Positions 34,067-43,675 are shown, counted from the first letter of the stretch. The stretch: 64,000 nucleotides of DNA from JAHEEL01 sp963700375 (GCA_963700375.1 CAVOXF010000006.1:744001-808000); one strand, 5' to 3'. Made by a program: numbers and translations. Notes: generated by a model from the sequence alone, not told the origin.

Positions 34067-34948
34067 GTGGGTTCTGACCTCAGCGTTGACTTGGGTGACG
34101 GTACGGCGATTGGCTATGCGGAGGTGGGCGAGTCGGATGGGTTCCCCGTTATCCACATGCACGGGAATCCTGGCTCCAGGCTCGAAGTGAACCTTCCTGC
34201 CTTTCGGACTGCTGCTGACTTGGTTGGTGTTCGGCTTATCGGGATGGACCGTCCGGGTATCGGGCTATCTACCTTTCATCGGTTTGCGCTCACCGACTAT
34301 CCCCAACTCGTCCGACAGTTTGCCGATGCGCTTGGTCTGGAGGAGTTTGGAGTCATTGGCGTGTCAGGGGGTGGCAAGTACGCATGTGCGTGTGCCGTCA
34401 TCCTCCCCCATCGGATCACCCGCGTTGCATTGGTCTCGTCCACCTGCTCACGGGATATGCCCGGAGCCAAGGCGACACTGAACAGCGAGGACAGGTTCTT
34501 GTATCCCCTAGCCGCGTATGTGCCGTGGCTTGTCCGTCCGGTCTTTGCCAAGCTGGCTCATGACGCCACAAGGGACCGGGATTCCCTCATCGCCATGCTC
34601 GATCGCTTGGGTCCAACCGACCAGGAGATGCTGGCTGATGAGACCTTCCGACTGGCCCTAGCCCGAAGCGTGACCGAAGCGTTCCGTCAGGGAGGGCGGG
34701 GAGTCGCCCAGGACTACACGATCGAAGCTCGACCATGGGGCCTTGAACTACATGGCATCACAGTGCCCATCGATATCTGGCATGGCGAAGACGACCGTCT
34801 TGTATCCGCTGACGCCAGCCGAATACTCGCCAAAGCAACCAATCCCACGACAACACACTTTGAACCCGGTGCTGGCCATCTCATGCTCTCCACCTACGCC
34901 GAACAGATCCTTCGAACCGTCACCAAGCGCACAACCACAAGTCGATAG
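34067..34948 (+). CDS. Alpha/beta hydrolase
   Basis: A 293-residue alpha/beta-hydrolase-fold enzyme. The oxyanion region is HMHGNPGSR at about 34-42, the nucleophile elbow GVSGGG (Ser near 102), the acid is in DIWHGEDDRLV and the catalytic His in EPGAGHLM near the C-terminus. No signal peptide. GTG start after a weak AAGGGCGAGG site. Probably an esterase or epoxide-hydrolase relative; the substrate cannot be inferred. Confidence 0.84.
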   Translation: MGSDLSVDLGDGTAIGYAEVGESDGFPVIHMHGNPGSRLEVNLPAFRTAADLVGVRLIGMDRPGIGLSTFHRFALTDYPQLVRQFADALGLEEFGVIGVSGGGKYACACAVILPHRITRVALVSSTCSRDMPGAKATLNSEDRFLYPLAAYVPWLVRPVFAKLAHDATRDRDSLIAMLDRLGPTDQEMLADETFRLALARSVTEAFRQGGRGVAQDYTIEARPWGLELHGITVPIDIWHGEDDRLVSADASRILAKATNPTTTHFEPGAGHLMLSTYAEQILRTVTKRTTTSR

Positions 34949-34974
34949 CCCTCATATTTCGGCCATATGCGCGC

Positions 34975-36672
34975 TCATTTGGCCGGTTGTGGGCGGTGCT
35001 GTTGGCGTTGCCGGCGGGTGCGCCACATCAGGGTGCCAGCGACTGCGAGGGCCGCAAACCCAATCGCGGCGAGGACCAGTAGGGCGTTGAGTCCGAGTCC
35101 TCTGGGCATGAGTACGACGTTTGGGAGTCCGGTTTCGGGATACGGCCGGATGGCTTCGGCGACGGCTGGGCTGTTGAGGCTGTAGGTGTCTTGGTCTGCG
35201 TCGGTGAACACGAATGTTGAGACGCCGTTCGGGGCGAGGAAGATCGTTATGCCGCCTGCCCCGGACATGAACGGGACTTGGAAGTATGTTCCCGCTTCGG
35301 TGCGGTGGGCGATGCTCCAGAACGATGCGTGGTACGCCTGATCGCCGTCGGCGAAGGTCTTCCCGGTCGGCAGCCCCGTGAGCTGTCCCGACCGGTAGAG
35401 GGCGTCGCTTGTTCGTGTCGGGTGGAGGAGTTGTTCGCCGTTGTACGCCCCGCCGTTCTGCAGAAGGGCGGTGATCTTGGCGACGTCGTCGATGGTGAGC
35501 CTCAGACCGGACGCCATGTATGGGACGCCGCCCTCGCCGTCACCGATGGGGATGGCCATCATGGTCATGTGGTGGATCCCAATGGGGCGGAATACCTCTT
35601 CGGCCAGCCGTTCCCATAGGTCGGCATCTGATCCTTCTCTGGTCTTGAGGAAGGCGTCCATGGCTGCGGCGAGGACGAAGGTCTGCGATGACGTGTATCG
35701 CACGATCTCGTTCGGCCCCCATGAGTAGTTGTCGGCGGCGAACGCGGCATCGAGCTTGCCGATCACGGTTTCAGCGAGGTAGAACCTGCGGTTGTTCGGC
35801 CCCGTTTCGTTCGCGTCGATGTCGTATGGCATTCGGTCGGGCGAGTTGTCGCCGACACCGGTCGCCATGTTCAGGACGTCGCCGAACGTCACGTCGGCCC
35901 AGCCGTCGTGGTCGGCGGTGACGTCGAGGTAGTCGGCGATGCGCAGGTCGAAGACGTCGTCGCCGTACTTCTCGGCGAGCCACAACATCGCGACACCGGC
36001 CCCGATCGATTTGCTCACCGACGCGGCGCCGTGCTGCATGTAGCGGGGGTAGGGGTAGTCACCGGAACGGGTCCGGCTCGGCTGCAGATAGACGATACCG
36101 TCGACAACGACGCCGGCTGCGCTGATCTCTTCCGGTTCCAGACCGGCCGTGAACGAGTCGAGGACATCGCTATCCACCGTCGCCTCGAGATCGGACCAGT
36201 CGACGACCGGTACTTGATCGGCCACCTCCTGGGCGAAGCTGCTCGCGATGACTCCGTTCTCGTCGATGACTCCCGGGTCGTACTCCATGGGCACGTGGCC
36301 CCACATGTCGTAGATGTCGCCGTCGGGAGCCGTCTCCTGCGTGATCTGAAACCGGAACGAGGACACACTCGTGTCGTCGAACAGGAACGTGGCGACCCCG
36401 TTGTGGGCTTCACCGGCACCGTATTGCCGGTCGGGTGGACTTCCGAGGGTGAAGGGGAATGAAGCTCGCGAGCGTCCGTTGTCTGCCGGCTCGGACCAGA
36501 CCCTGCCCGGCGACAGGATCAGCGACCAGTTGTCGGGGTTGACGATGATCGAACGTTCTGACGGGACGAGATAGCCGTCAACCGCGACAAACCCGGCCGA
36601 GAAGCCAGGGAAGAACCGCTGGGTCGGATAAGCGTAGGAACTTCGCTGCATCTCAATGCGCGGCACCGTCAA
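34975..36672 (-). CDS. Serine hydrolase, class C beta-lactamase fold, membrane-anchored
   Basis: A 565-residue protein. The SxxK nucleophile motif is SVSK at 218-221, with YTS near 325 as the likely second motif and the domain running to about 510. A single membrane helix near the C-terminus (LNALLVLAAIGFAALAVAGTL) followed by RRQRQQHR anchors it, implying the catalytic domain is outside. However, the N-terminus lacks a signal peptide and begins in a beta-rich segment without a ribosome site, so the 5' end may be missing or start further upstream in damaged sequence. Likely an esterase or peptidase. Confidence 0.8.
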   Translation of the reverse strand: MTVPRIEMQRSSYAYPTQRFFPGFSAGFVAVDGYLVPSERSIIVNPDNWSLILSPGRVWSEPADNGRSRASFPFTLGSPPDRQYGAGEAHNGVATFLFDDTSVSSFRFQITQETAPDGDIYDMWGHVPMEYDPGVIDENGVIASSFAQEVADQVPVVDWSDLEATVDSDVLDSFTAGLEPEEISAAGVVVDGIVYLQPSRTRSGDYPYPRYMQHGAASVSKSIGAGVAMLWLAEKYGDDVFDLRIADYLDVTADHDGWADVTFGDVLNMATGVGDNSPDRMPYDIDANETGPNNRRFYLAETVIGKLDAAFAADNYSWGPNEIVRYTSSQTFVLAAAMDAFLKTREGSDADLWERLAEEVFRPIGIHHMTMMAIPIGDGEGGVPYMASGLRLTIDDVAKITALLQNGGAYNGEQLLHPTRTSDALYRSGQLTGLPTGKTFADGDQAYHASFWSIAHRTEAGTYFQVPFMSGAGGITIFLAPNGVSTFVFTDADQDTYSLNSPAVAEAIRPYPETGLPNVVLMPRGLGLNALLVLAAIGFAALAVAGTLMWRTRRQRQQHRPQPAK

Positions 36673-36729
36673 TGTCCCCTCGAACCGATGAAGAGCCGGA
36701 CCCGACCCCTCGACGGGAAGGAACCATGA

Positions 36730-36969
36730 TTAGTCGACAATCTCCACCGCCCCAACATCGGGCGACGTCAGTTCATATTCCGTGAGCGCGCCGCGCACCT
36801 CGTCTGCTTCAAGACGGGGACTCGCCAGAAGCACCATCAGACCCGACGCAGCGAGAATCCCGACCACCAGAAGTGAGAAACGCGGTAGCCGCACAAGGCT
36901 GTCAACGACCGCTCCAACTGATGCGACGGGGCGTCGCCGAGGATTAGTCGATGAGCCTCTCACAGACAT
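36730..36969 (-). CDS. Small membrane protein, hypothetical
   Basis: A 79-residue protein with one membrane helix (FSLLVVGILAASGLMVLLA) and an acidic exterior tail (EADEVRGALTEYELTSPD). ATG follows AAGGTGG. Divergent from another small membrane protein gene at 37144. No family recognised. Confidence 0.58.
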   Translation of the reverse strand: MSVRGSSTNPRRRPVASVGAVVDSLVRLPRFSLLVVGILAASGLMVLLASPRLEADEVRGALTEYELTSPDVGAVEIVD

Positions 36970-37143
36970 CCACCTTCGATCGTATCGGGCACCCCCAACG
37001 TTGACAAGACCGATTGACCCAACCACCCCGACACGCATCCCAGATCGCCCTGCGCCGATTCGCGCATCGAGACAGTGCGCATGTGACCTTCGACTCATAG
37101 CCCGTTCGTGCGGCATCGATGACAATCGCAGACGGAGGTAGAC

Positions 37144-37335
37144 ATGAGGATGCCCGACCAAGACTCCCCAATGTCCGTGATGGCGTTCGCCGTCGGAATG
37201 GTCACCGGAGCGGTGATCGGATTCGTGTTGTGGATCGCCACCGATACCTTCGCGTTGTTCCCGGCGTTCATCGGCATGGGTCTCGTCCTCGGAATGGTCC
37301 TCCAATCCGCAGTCGACCGCCCAACCGACAACTAA
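37144..37335 (+). CDS. Small two-helix membrane protein
   Basis: A 63-residue protein with two hydrophobic segments (VMAFAVGMVTGAVIGFVLWI and FPAFIGMGLVLGMVL). GGAGGT lies five bases before the ATG. Possibly a glycine-zipper-like small membrane protein; function unknown. Confidence 0.62.
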   Translation: MRMPDQDSPMSVMAFAVGMVTGAVIGFVLWIATDTFALFPAFIGMGLVLGMVLQSAVDRPTDN

Positions 37336-37451
37336 CACGGCCACACAGCCGACTGGGGGCGGTTGCGCTTGGCTGCTGGACACCCGGTGGCTCGCCGGGT
37401 GGAACTGTGAGACGATGACCCAGAGTTGAGCTTGCTGTTGAGGAGGCTGTG

Positions 37452-37661
37452 GTGAGTGCCCAGACAACGCCGACGCCGTGTGCCGTGGTGAGACGCGAAG
37501 ACCTCGTACCCGTCTGCCCGCACTGCGAGAAAGAGGTTCCCGAGATCTACGCTCGAAAGCCCAGCGGATCGTTCGGGATCGGTCGGGGATTCGTCTTCTT
37601 CTGCCCACACTGCCGAAAGGTGATGGGATTCGGCACCCAGTGGTACCCGTTCCCCGGGTAA
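37452..37661 (+). CDS. Small zinc-ribbon protein
   Basis: A 69-residue protein with two CPHC motifs (VPVCPHCEKEVPEIY and FFCPHCRKVMGFG) that form a zinc ribbon. GTG start with AGGAGG five bases upstream. The DNA from about 37370 through codon 24 is duplicated, in diverged form, at 12390-12530, where it has become the front of the chimeric XRE gene. Likely a nucleic-acid- or protein-binding module; role unknown. Confidence 0.7.
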   Translation: MSAQTTPTPCAVVRREDLVPVCPHCEKEVPEIYARKPSGSFGIGRGFVFFCPHCRKVMGFGTQWYPFPG

Positions 37662-37699
37662 CGCACAGAGCCGACCTGACCCCGCCCCAGTGACACCGA

Positions 37700-37732
37700 C
37701 CGCGCATATCGGCAGATGTGGGCGGACTAGAC
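37700..37732 (+). repeat. Family C palindrome with CTAGAC tail
   Basis: CCGCGCATATCGGCA and GATGTGGGCGG followed by ACTAGACACG, 38 bases after the zinc-ribbon stop. One of the two best full-length C copies. Confidence 0.6.
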
Positions 37733-37863
37733 ACGTCCATGAGCGAGTCGATCGCAATGACACAGAAGCGCGTTGGTGGAACTGGCCGAAGTTTCGATTC
37801 TGCGGCGCGGACCAGACGGTGTCAGTCCGAAGCTGCCCGGCTGCCAGCTAGCAACGCCCATGT

Positions 37864-38005
37864 CAAGAAGTGTCGTGGTGTGACGGTTCCGTCGGAACGC
37901 GTCGCCATCGCTTCGGGCGAAGAGCGTCGTTCTGGCAACGGCAGGCGACCTCATCCGTTCGCGAAGGCAGAAGCGTGACGCGAGAGCCGCGGCGGACCTG
38001 ACGGC
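37864..38005. repeat. Family A repeat array
   Basis: Two hairpin units in a row (TTCCGTCGGAACGCGTCGCC, then CGCTTCGGGCGAAGAGCGTCG) and a 95-base tail shared with 33735-33829. The unit GTGACGGTTCC also recurs at 40391. The region 37733-38255 has no supported gene. Confidence 0.6.
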
Positions 38006-38255
38006 GCCGCAGGTTGGAAGCGAGTTGGCGTGGTGGACTGATCGTCGGACGCTGCGCCGCTGCCGGCGTGGCGGCAGGCGGCGTCGATCGATACCGGGTG
38101 CGTCGTGGATCGATTCCACGCCACAACTCGCGTCGCGAGTCCGCCGATGACGACGACTCCGGCAGCGAGGGCCGCGGTTCTTCCCCGATGGCGCGGCCGC
38201 GGCGATGAGGCCGGGGCGGTCGCCGCGTGCTCGGTGGTCCGAGTAGCGCAAGCCG

Positions 38256-39236
38256 TCAACGTTGGGCCTTCTCCTCAGTGGTTGGTCGGTGCCCGATCTC
38301 CAACGCGGCGAGGTTGCTCTCTCCTCGATACTCGAGACGTCCGGTCACCTCGAGGGAGAGGTGTCCGCCCAGGTACTCGAAATCGGTATCGATGTTGCGT
38401 CGTTGGGCCGGTAGCGGTACGGGCAGTACGTGTGGTCCGCCGACGCCGTGTCCGATGATGTGTACGCGATAGCCGTGGCCGCGACCCTTGACTTCCCACC
38501 GTTGGCCGTTGGTCTCGCTGTGCACCCGGGAGAAGGGCGGAGCGAGGCGGATCACCTTGGCGCCGATGCGGACCACGACCCCCCCGACGTGCGCGGAAAG
38601 GGGTCCTGCGGTCAGGAGCCCCCCGCCGAATGCGACGCACACATCGGGCCGGTCGAAGCCTTGGGCCTGACCCCACCACCATCGTTCCGGAAACCCGGCG
38701 CCCCAATTCTTCTCGGCGTACACGTCGGCGTCGCTGATCTCCCATTCCTGATCACCGACGCGGGCGGTGCCACCTGCTGCACCACCGAGCAGGTGCGGGT
38801 GCCAGTACTGGCCGAGAAATGGCAGTGCCGAGAACAGACCGCCGCCTCCGAGGGCCAGCGGCCACGTGACGGGCCGGCTTAGCGATAGGTCGGCACGAGC
38901 GTCGGGACCGAGGTCGATGTGGACCTGGGTCTCAGTCGCAGTGAACGCCCCGTCACCCGCGGTGACGAGGAATCGGTCCGACGCGGCGGCGGCTCCATCG
39001 AGCACCGCCGCGCGGACAAAACCACCAGGATGCGCAGCGATCGCCACGGTCGCCCATTCACCATCCGGATGTCGGTTCACGCCGCACAGCACGACGAGCA
39101 CGCGCTGGTGCACCATGTCGGTGACTCGCCAGAAGTAACCTTCCATCTCCGCCCCGTGGGACGGCCGCGGGTCACCGAGGGGGAGGTTTGCGCCCGTGCG
39201 CCGATAGATCGAGTCGAGGCGGCCGAATACTGTCAT
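38256..39236 (-). CDS. Tocopherol cyclase-like protein
   Basis: A 326-residue protein resembling the tocopherol-cyclase family found in many actinobacteria: YFWRVTDMVHQRVLVVLCG, AHPGGFVRAAVLDG, WHPHLLGGAAGG, AEKNWGAGFPERWWWGQAQG, and a C-terminal beta-rich part. The ATG overlaps the stop of the SRPBCC gene (ATGA). True tocopherol synthesis is not implied; these homologues are thought to act on lipid or quinone-type ligands. No signal peptide. Confidence 0.8.
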   Translation of the reverse strand: MTVFGRLDSIYRRTGANLPLGDPRPSHGAEMEGYFWRVTDMVHQRVLVVLCGVNRHPDGEWATVAIAAHPGGFVRAAVLDGAAAASDRFLVTAGDGAFTATETQVHIDLGPDARADLSLSRPVTWPLALGGGGLFSALPFLGQYWHPHLLGGAAGGTARVGDQEWEISDADVYAEKNWGAGFPERWWWGQAQGFDRPDVCVAFGGGLLTAGPLSAHVGGVVVRIGAKVIRLAPPFSRVHSETNGQRWEVKGRGHGYRVHIIGHGVGGPHVLPVPLPAQRRNIDTDFEYLGGHLSLEVTGRLEYRGESNLAALEIGHRPTTEEKAQR

Positions 39237-39682
39237 GAGGCAGGGGCGGCCCCGCACAACGGCTGCAGACCGGCGAGCACGTGCGCGGCCTCGGGGCGTC
39301 GCTCGAACACGGACTTGTCCGCGATCTCGCCGATGATGCCGAGTGGCGGGTCGTAGTCGACCTCGAGACGCATGAGGCAATCCTCGCCGTCGGGGGTCAG
39401 CGCCTCCGCGAGCGACGCCCGACCGTTGCTCTTCGATCGGCCCTCGATCCGAATCAACTTGTCGGTCTCGACCTCAACGACTTCCCACTCGGTATCGACC
39501 TCGACACCGACAACCCTGATCACCGGATCGAAACGGTCACCGGCCTGAACCGGACACCCGGGGGCGTCCTTCGCATCAACGGCTATTTCCGAGAACTCCG
39601 AAAGTCGCTCGACGTACGACAGCAGTGCGAATACGCCGTCCGCCGGGCACGACACGACAGCTTCATGGGCGATCTTGGTCAT
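39233..39682 (-). CDS. SRPBCC (polyketide cyclase/START-like) protein
   Basis: A 149-residue ligand-binding fold: AHEAVVSCPADGVFALLSYVE at the start, then AGDRFDPVIRVVG, EWEVVEVETDKLIRIEG and a C-terminal helix. Such proteins bind hydrophobic ligands. It precedes and overlaps the tocopherol-cyclase-like gene, suggesting a shared lipid or isoprenoid ligand; this is inference from the pairing. Confidence 0.8.
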   Translation of the reverse strand: MTKIAHEAVVSCPADGVFALLSYVERLSEFSEIAVDAKDAPGCPVQAGDRFDPVIRVVGVEVDTEWEVVEVETDKLIRIEGRSKSNGRASLAEALTPDGEDCLMRLEVDYDPPLGIIGEIADKSVFERRPEAAHVLAGLQPLCGAAPAS

Positions 39683-39763
39683 TTGGCTTCCTGCGGGGTG
39701 AAGTACAGCCGTTGAACAGACCGCACGTGGAAATACCCACTACCCGACTTGGAGCGCACCCTA

Positions 39764-39789
39764 CCATCGTGGGCGGACGTCCACGATGG
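39764..39789. terminator. Hairpin upstream of the SRPBCC operon
   Basis: Perfect 9-base arms CCATCGTGG and CCACGATGG with an 8-base loop. It lies 82 bases before the SRPBCC start codon, on the upstream side, so it may close transcription from the IS3 fragment side or be a regulatory hairpin. Confidence 0.4.
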
Positions 39790-39849
39790 GGGCCGTCATG
39801 AAGCGCTGATGGAAGCGACGACGTCACGCCGGCAACGCTCCAAGGTGCC

Positions 39850-40270
39850 ACCAATTCGGCGGTGACCGGCACAGGCCCTCCTCGCGCCACAACCTGCGCA
39901 GCTTCTTGTGATTCACCACGTAGCCCTCGCGGCGCACCACCGCCTGGGCCTTGCGTCACCCCGGACGAGGATGACGTCGAGCAAGGCGGCGGAACCTCCT
40001 GCGCAGATTCACGTCGTCAGGTGGGACCGGCCAAGGCGGATGGTGCTGGGTGGAACGATGCTGACCCACAACCCGCCACGCCCCGGGCTGGGATACCCCG
40101 AACCGCTCCCGCGGCACCACAACGGCGCGGCGACGACGATCCGGGGTCACCGCCTTCCCCCAGCCAACTCCTTCGACATCGCCTTGTCCAACTCGGCCTC
40201 GGCGAGGAGTTCCGTCAATCTGGCGTTCTCGACCCGGAGTTACTTGAGCTGCTTCGCTCCGCGATGAGCA
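39850..40270 (-). mobile_element. IS3-family transposase remnant
   Basis: On the minus strand the end of OrfA (ENARLTELLAEAELDKAMSKEL) and the start of OrfB (TPDRRRRAVVVPRERFGVSQ, then WRVVGQHRSTQHHPP and RRFRRLARRHPRPG) are recognisable. After a frameshift near 39957 OrfB continues VRREGYVVNHKKLRRLWREE and stops making sense near 39850. Upstream OrfA and the DDE catalytic core of OrfB are absent and no terminal inverted repeats were found, so this is a dead fragment. Family A repeats follow at 40341. Confidence 0.8.
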
Positions 40271-40340
40271 ACATGGGCCGTGCCGCCCATCCGTCGGGTG
40301 AATCCCGCCCGGTCAGCTGTCGAACGACGCACTTGCGAAC

Positions 40341-40485
40341 AAGGCGCAGCGATACGCCCACTGTCCACTTCTCGTTGAAAGCGCCGTGATGCGACGGTTC
40401 CATCAGACAGCGTCGCAACACGACGCGAAGGTGCCGTCCGAAACGCTACGCCTCGACGCTTCGGGAGAAGAGCGTCGCCATCTGC
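40341..40485. repeat. Family A repeat cluster
   Basis: Units at about 40341 (AAGGCGCAGCGATACG), 40378 (AAAGCGCCGTGATGCGACGG), 40399 (TCCATCAGACAGCGTCGCAA) and 40455 (GACGCTTCGGGAGAAGAGCG). The second and third align with 37864-37910. Nothing else is supported between 40271 and 40777. Confidence 0.5.
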
Positions 40486-40777
40486 ACAATGTCGACAATC
40501 CGACAACGCCGACGGGGGAGCATCGGCTCTTCGTCTTTTGGGCTACGGGCGGCTGCCGTGGGTCGGCGTGTACCGGCCGGCCAGTCGCTGCGAAGCACGG
40601 GTGCTGCCCGGTGAGTGCGAGCTGGGTTTCCCTTCACGGGAACAACTCACTCGGCCACGGTGGACGTTGGCGGAGGATTGATCAAGGGCGACGGAGCCGC
40701 ACTGCGTCGCATGGTGCCCCAACAGTGTGGTGATCGGCATCCGACCGCGCCGGTCTGGATGGGAGTAGCGTGACTTC

Positions 40778-42424
40778 GTGTCATCTGCCGAGATTTCCGA
40801 GCGAACGAGCCGCCTGGCGAAAGCGAGTGCCTCGTACGACGCACGGGCATGGACCGATACGTTTGAAGCCTTCTTCGCCGCCGATGAGATCGCGCCGCTC
40901 GGGCCTTCCGATCTCGAGCGCTACGCAACCTCGGCGTACATGCTCGGGAACGTACGCGCGATGCTCGCCATCCAGGAACGGGCCCATCGCGCGTACCTCG
41001 CCGATGGTGACACGCTCGGGGCGGCCCGGGCGGCCTTGTGGCTGGCAACCAACCTGGCGAGTCGGGGGAAGCTCCCCCAGGCCAGCGGATGGGTGGAGGT
41101 GTCGGAGCGGCTGCTCCAATCGGCGCCCGAGGACTGCGTCGAGCGTGGGTACCTGCTGATGCCACAGATGCTCCGCCATGCGACGGCGAACGAGTTCGAC
41201 GATGTGGTCGATCTTGGCGGCCGTGCTGCCGACATCGGGCGGCGGTTTGGGGACCCAGATCTCACGGCCCTCGCCGCCCAGACCCAGGCCCGCGCACTGC
41301 TCAGGCTGTCGAGAACGTCCGAGGGACTCCGACTGCTCGACGAGGTGATGATTTCGGTGACGAGTTCGCAGCTCTCCCCCATGGTGACCGGTATCGTCTA
41401 CTGCAGTGTCCTCGAAGGCTGCTACGAAACGCACGCCATCAAACGGGCAGCCGTATGGACCGAGTCGCTCACCGACTGGTGTGGTGAACAGCCCGACCTC
41501 GTCGCCTTCAACGACCAATGCCTGGCCCATCGCTCGGAGATCCTGCGACTCCAAGGCGCGTGGATCGAAGCCGTCATGGAGGCCCAACGAGCGGGTGAAG
41601 CCGGAGCTCGGTTTCAGATCGCTGCTCAGGCGCTTTACCAGCTTGGTGAGATCCAACGCATGCGCGGTGACCTCGCGGCTGCCGAACAGACCTACCGCCA
41701 GGTGAGCATCGATGGCGCCGACCCCATGCCGGGCATGGCACTGTTGAGGCTCGCCAAGGGCAACTGCGACGCGGCATTCACATCCAGCACCGATGCCCTG
41801 GCCGAGGCGACCGATCCGTTCGTCCGGATCCAGCTCCTGCCTGCGATGGTCGAAATTGCCGTCGCCTGCGCCCAGATCCCCACGGCCACCAGCGCTGCCA
41901 GGGAACTGTCCGAGGCGGCCGCGGCCACCAGCACGGAGGCTCACCTTGCCTGGGCGACCCATGCCGAGGGGCGGGTGGCCCTCGCCGAGGACCGCATGGC
42001 GCAGGCAGTCGTGTATCTCAAGAAGGCGAAGGACCGGTGGCAGGATCTGTCGATGCCATACGAGCTCGCCCGCGCCAGGGTCGACCTCGGGCGCGCCCTC
42101 ACGGCGCGAGGCGACAGCGACGCCGCAGACCTCGAGTACTCGGCCGCACGGACCGTCTTCGTCGAGCTCGGCGCAGCGCCGGATGTGACGGTGGTCGACA
42201 ACCTCATGCGTCGTGCGCGATCCGAGTGGCCGGGCGGTCTGACCGATCGGGAGGCCGAGGTGCTCCGTATGCTCGCCTCCGGTGCCACGAACCGATCGAT
42301 CGCCGCCGGTCTTGTACTCAGCGAGCGCACCGTCGACCGTCACGTTTCGAACATCTTCACCAAGATCGACGTGTCCTCTCGGTCAGCCGCGACGGCATGG
42401 GCGATCAGGAACGGCATCGGCTGA
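40778..42424 (+). CDS. LuxR-type transcriptional regulator with TPR-like body
   Basis: A 548-residue protein. About 450 residues of helical, Ala-rich TPR-like repeats (YDARAWTDTFEAFFAADEIA, LYQLGEIQRMRGDLAAAEQTYR, LARARVDLGRALTARGDSDAAD) are followed at about 485-545 by a LuxR HTH: LTDREAEVLRMLASGATNRSIA, SERTVDRHVSNIFTKIDVSS. There is no ATPase domain, so it is not a full LAL regulator. It is followed by a palindrome and a flavin monooxygenase gene on the same strand, its probable target. Confidence 0.87.
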   Translation: MSSAEISERTSRLAKASASYDARAWTDTFEAFFAADEIAPLGPSDLERYATSAYMLGNVRAMLAIQERAHRAYLADGDTLGAARAALWLATNLASRGKLPQASGWVEVSERLLQSAPEDCVERGYLLMPQMLRHATANEFDDVVDLGGRAADIGRRFGDPDLTALAAQTQARALLRLSRTSEGLRLLDEVMISVTSSQLSPMVTGIVYCSVLEGCYETHAIKRAAVWTESLTDWCGEQPDLVAFNDQCLAHRSEILRLQGAWIEAVMEAQRAGEAGARFQIAAQALYQLGEIQRMRGDLAAAEQTYRQVSIDGADPMPGMALLRLAKGNCDAAFTSSTDALAEATDPFVRIQLLPAMVEIAVACAQIPTATSAARELSEAAAATSTEAHLAWATHAEGRVALAEDRMAQAVVYLKKAKDRWQDLSMPYELARARVDLGRALTARGDSDAADLEYSAARTVFVELGAAPDVTVVDNLMRRARSEWPGGLTDREAEVLRMLASGATNRSIAAGLVLSERTVDRHVSNIFTKIDVSSRSAATAWAIRNGIG

Positions 42425-42447
42425 GAGCTCATCTTGCCGACCTACTC

Positions 42448-42467
42448 ATGGGTAGTTCTACCCATGT
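42448..42467. promoter_or_regulatory. LuxR-type operator candidate
   Basis: CATGGGTAGTTCTACCCATG: perfect 9-base arms with TT between, 90 bases before the monooxygenase start. Two related single arms follow (CCAAAGATGGGTGA), giving a typical binding region for the adjacent LuxR-type protein. Confidence 0.55.
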
Positions 42468-42556
42468 CCGTCATACCCCAAAGATGGGTGATTTGGGCGA
42501 TGCGGGGAGACGCGGGTTCCCGTACGTTGGCATCACGCCACCGAAGGGGAACCGAC

Positions 42557-43675
42557 ATGACCGACACCCACCACGAGACCCGCACCGAGTCCTTCGACAC
42601 CATCGTCATCGGAGGCGGCCAGACCGGGCTGACCGTCGGTTACGAGCTCACGCAACGGGGGGTCGACTTCGTGATCCTCGACGCCAATGACCGCGTGGGT
42701 GACGCGTGGCGCAAGCGATGGGACTCTCTTGTGCTGTTCACTCCTGCTCGCTACAACGGCCTGCCCGGGGTGCCCTTCCCGGCCAAGGGCGACACCTTCA
42801 TCACGAAAGACGAGATCGCTGCCTACCTCGAGACATACGCCGAGGTGAACGACCTCCCGATCCGCTCGAAGACAACGGTCACCCGAGTCAGTTACGACGG
42901 TCAGCGGTATGTCGTCGAGGCAGGCGGCCGAGAGCTTCGTTCGGCCAACGTCGTTGTGGCGATGGCGAACTACCAGGTCCCCCATGTCCCGGAGTTCGCG
43001 CCGGACCTCGACCCCGACATCGTTCAGATGCATTCGGCGCAGTACCAGCGGCCTTCTCAGCTCGCCGAAGGTCCTGTCCTGGTCGTGGGGTTCGGGAATT
43101 CAGGTGCCGACATCGGGCTCGAGCTTGCTCGCGACCGTCAGACCTACATCGCCGGGACCCCGGGACCGGTCATCCCGTTCCGTATCGAGCCGTGGCTCGG
43201 CCGCAACATCGGCGTGCGGCTCGTTCGGTTCGTGGCCGTCAAGGTGCTCAACACGGGCACGACCATCGGACGCAAGGCTCGGCCCAAAGTGATGCAGCAC
43301 ACTGGAGCGCCGATCGTGCGGGTCAAGCCGAAGGATCTCATCGAGGCTGGAGCGCACCGCCTCGGTCGCGTGACCGGTGTGAGGGATGGTCGTCCGGTTC
43401 TCGACGACGGCACTGTCATCGACGTCCCCAACGTCGTGTGGTGCACCGGTTTCCGCCACGGGTTCGACTGGATCGACCTTCCCGTCTTCGATGACACAGG
43501 CCTGCCGATCCACGATCGGGGCGTCGTAGAGGCCCAGCCCGGCCTCTACTTCTGCGGTCTGTTCTTCCTGCACGCCCTTTGGTCGGAAACCCTCACCGGT
43601 ATGCCGACCGACGCCAGGTACATCGCCGACCATCTGGTGTCGACGAGGACCGCGGTTCATCCAGTGCATGCGTGA
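42557..43675 (+). CDS. Flavin-containing monooxygenase-like oxidoreductase
   Basis: A 372-residue FAD/NAD(P) enzyme. FAD motif VIGGGQTGLTVGYEL near residue 15, the WDSLVLFTPARYNGLPG region and the NADP motif VVGFGNSGADIGLEL near 180; ends with a WCTGFRHGFDWIDL block typical of FMO/BVMO-like YCzO or CzcO-type enzymes. The ATG follows GAAGGGGA. Likely regulated by the upstream LuxR protein. Substrate unknown. Confidence 0.87.
   Translation: MTDTHHETRTESFDTIVIGGGQTGLTVGYELTQRGVDFVILDANDRVGDAWRKRWDSLVLFTPARYNGLPGVPFPAKGDTFITKDEIAAYLETYAEVNDLPIRSKTTVTRVSYDGQRYVVEAGGRELRSANVVVAMANYQVPHVPEFAPDLDPDIVQMHSAQYQRPSQLAEGPVLVVGFGNSGADIGLELARDRQTYIAGTPGPVIPFRIEPWLGRNIGVRLVRFVAVKVLNTGTTIGRKARPKVMQHTGAPIVRVKPKDLIEAGAHRLGRVTGVRDGRPVLDDGTVIDVPNVVWCTGFRHGFDWIDLPVFDDTGLPIHDRGVVEAQPGLYFCGLFFLHALWSETLTGMPTDARYIADHLVSTRTAVHPVHA

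Noticed and set aside
36730..37740. Long minus-strand open frame spanning several small genes
   Set aside because: Only its last 79 codons have a ribosome site and a membrane helix; the rest is antisense to well-supported small genes at 37144 and 37452.
40781..42343. Long minus-strand open frame opposite the LuxR-type regulator
   Set aside because: The plus strand encodes a clear LuxR HTH and helical repeats; the antisense frame has only shadow composition.
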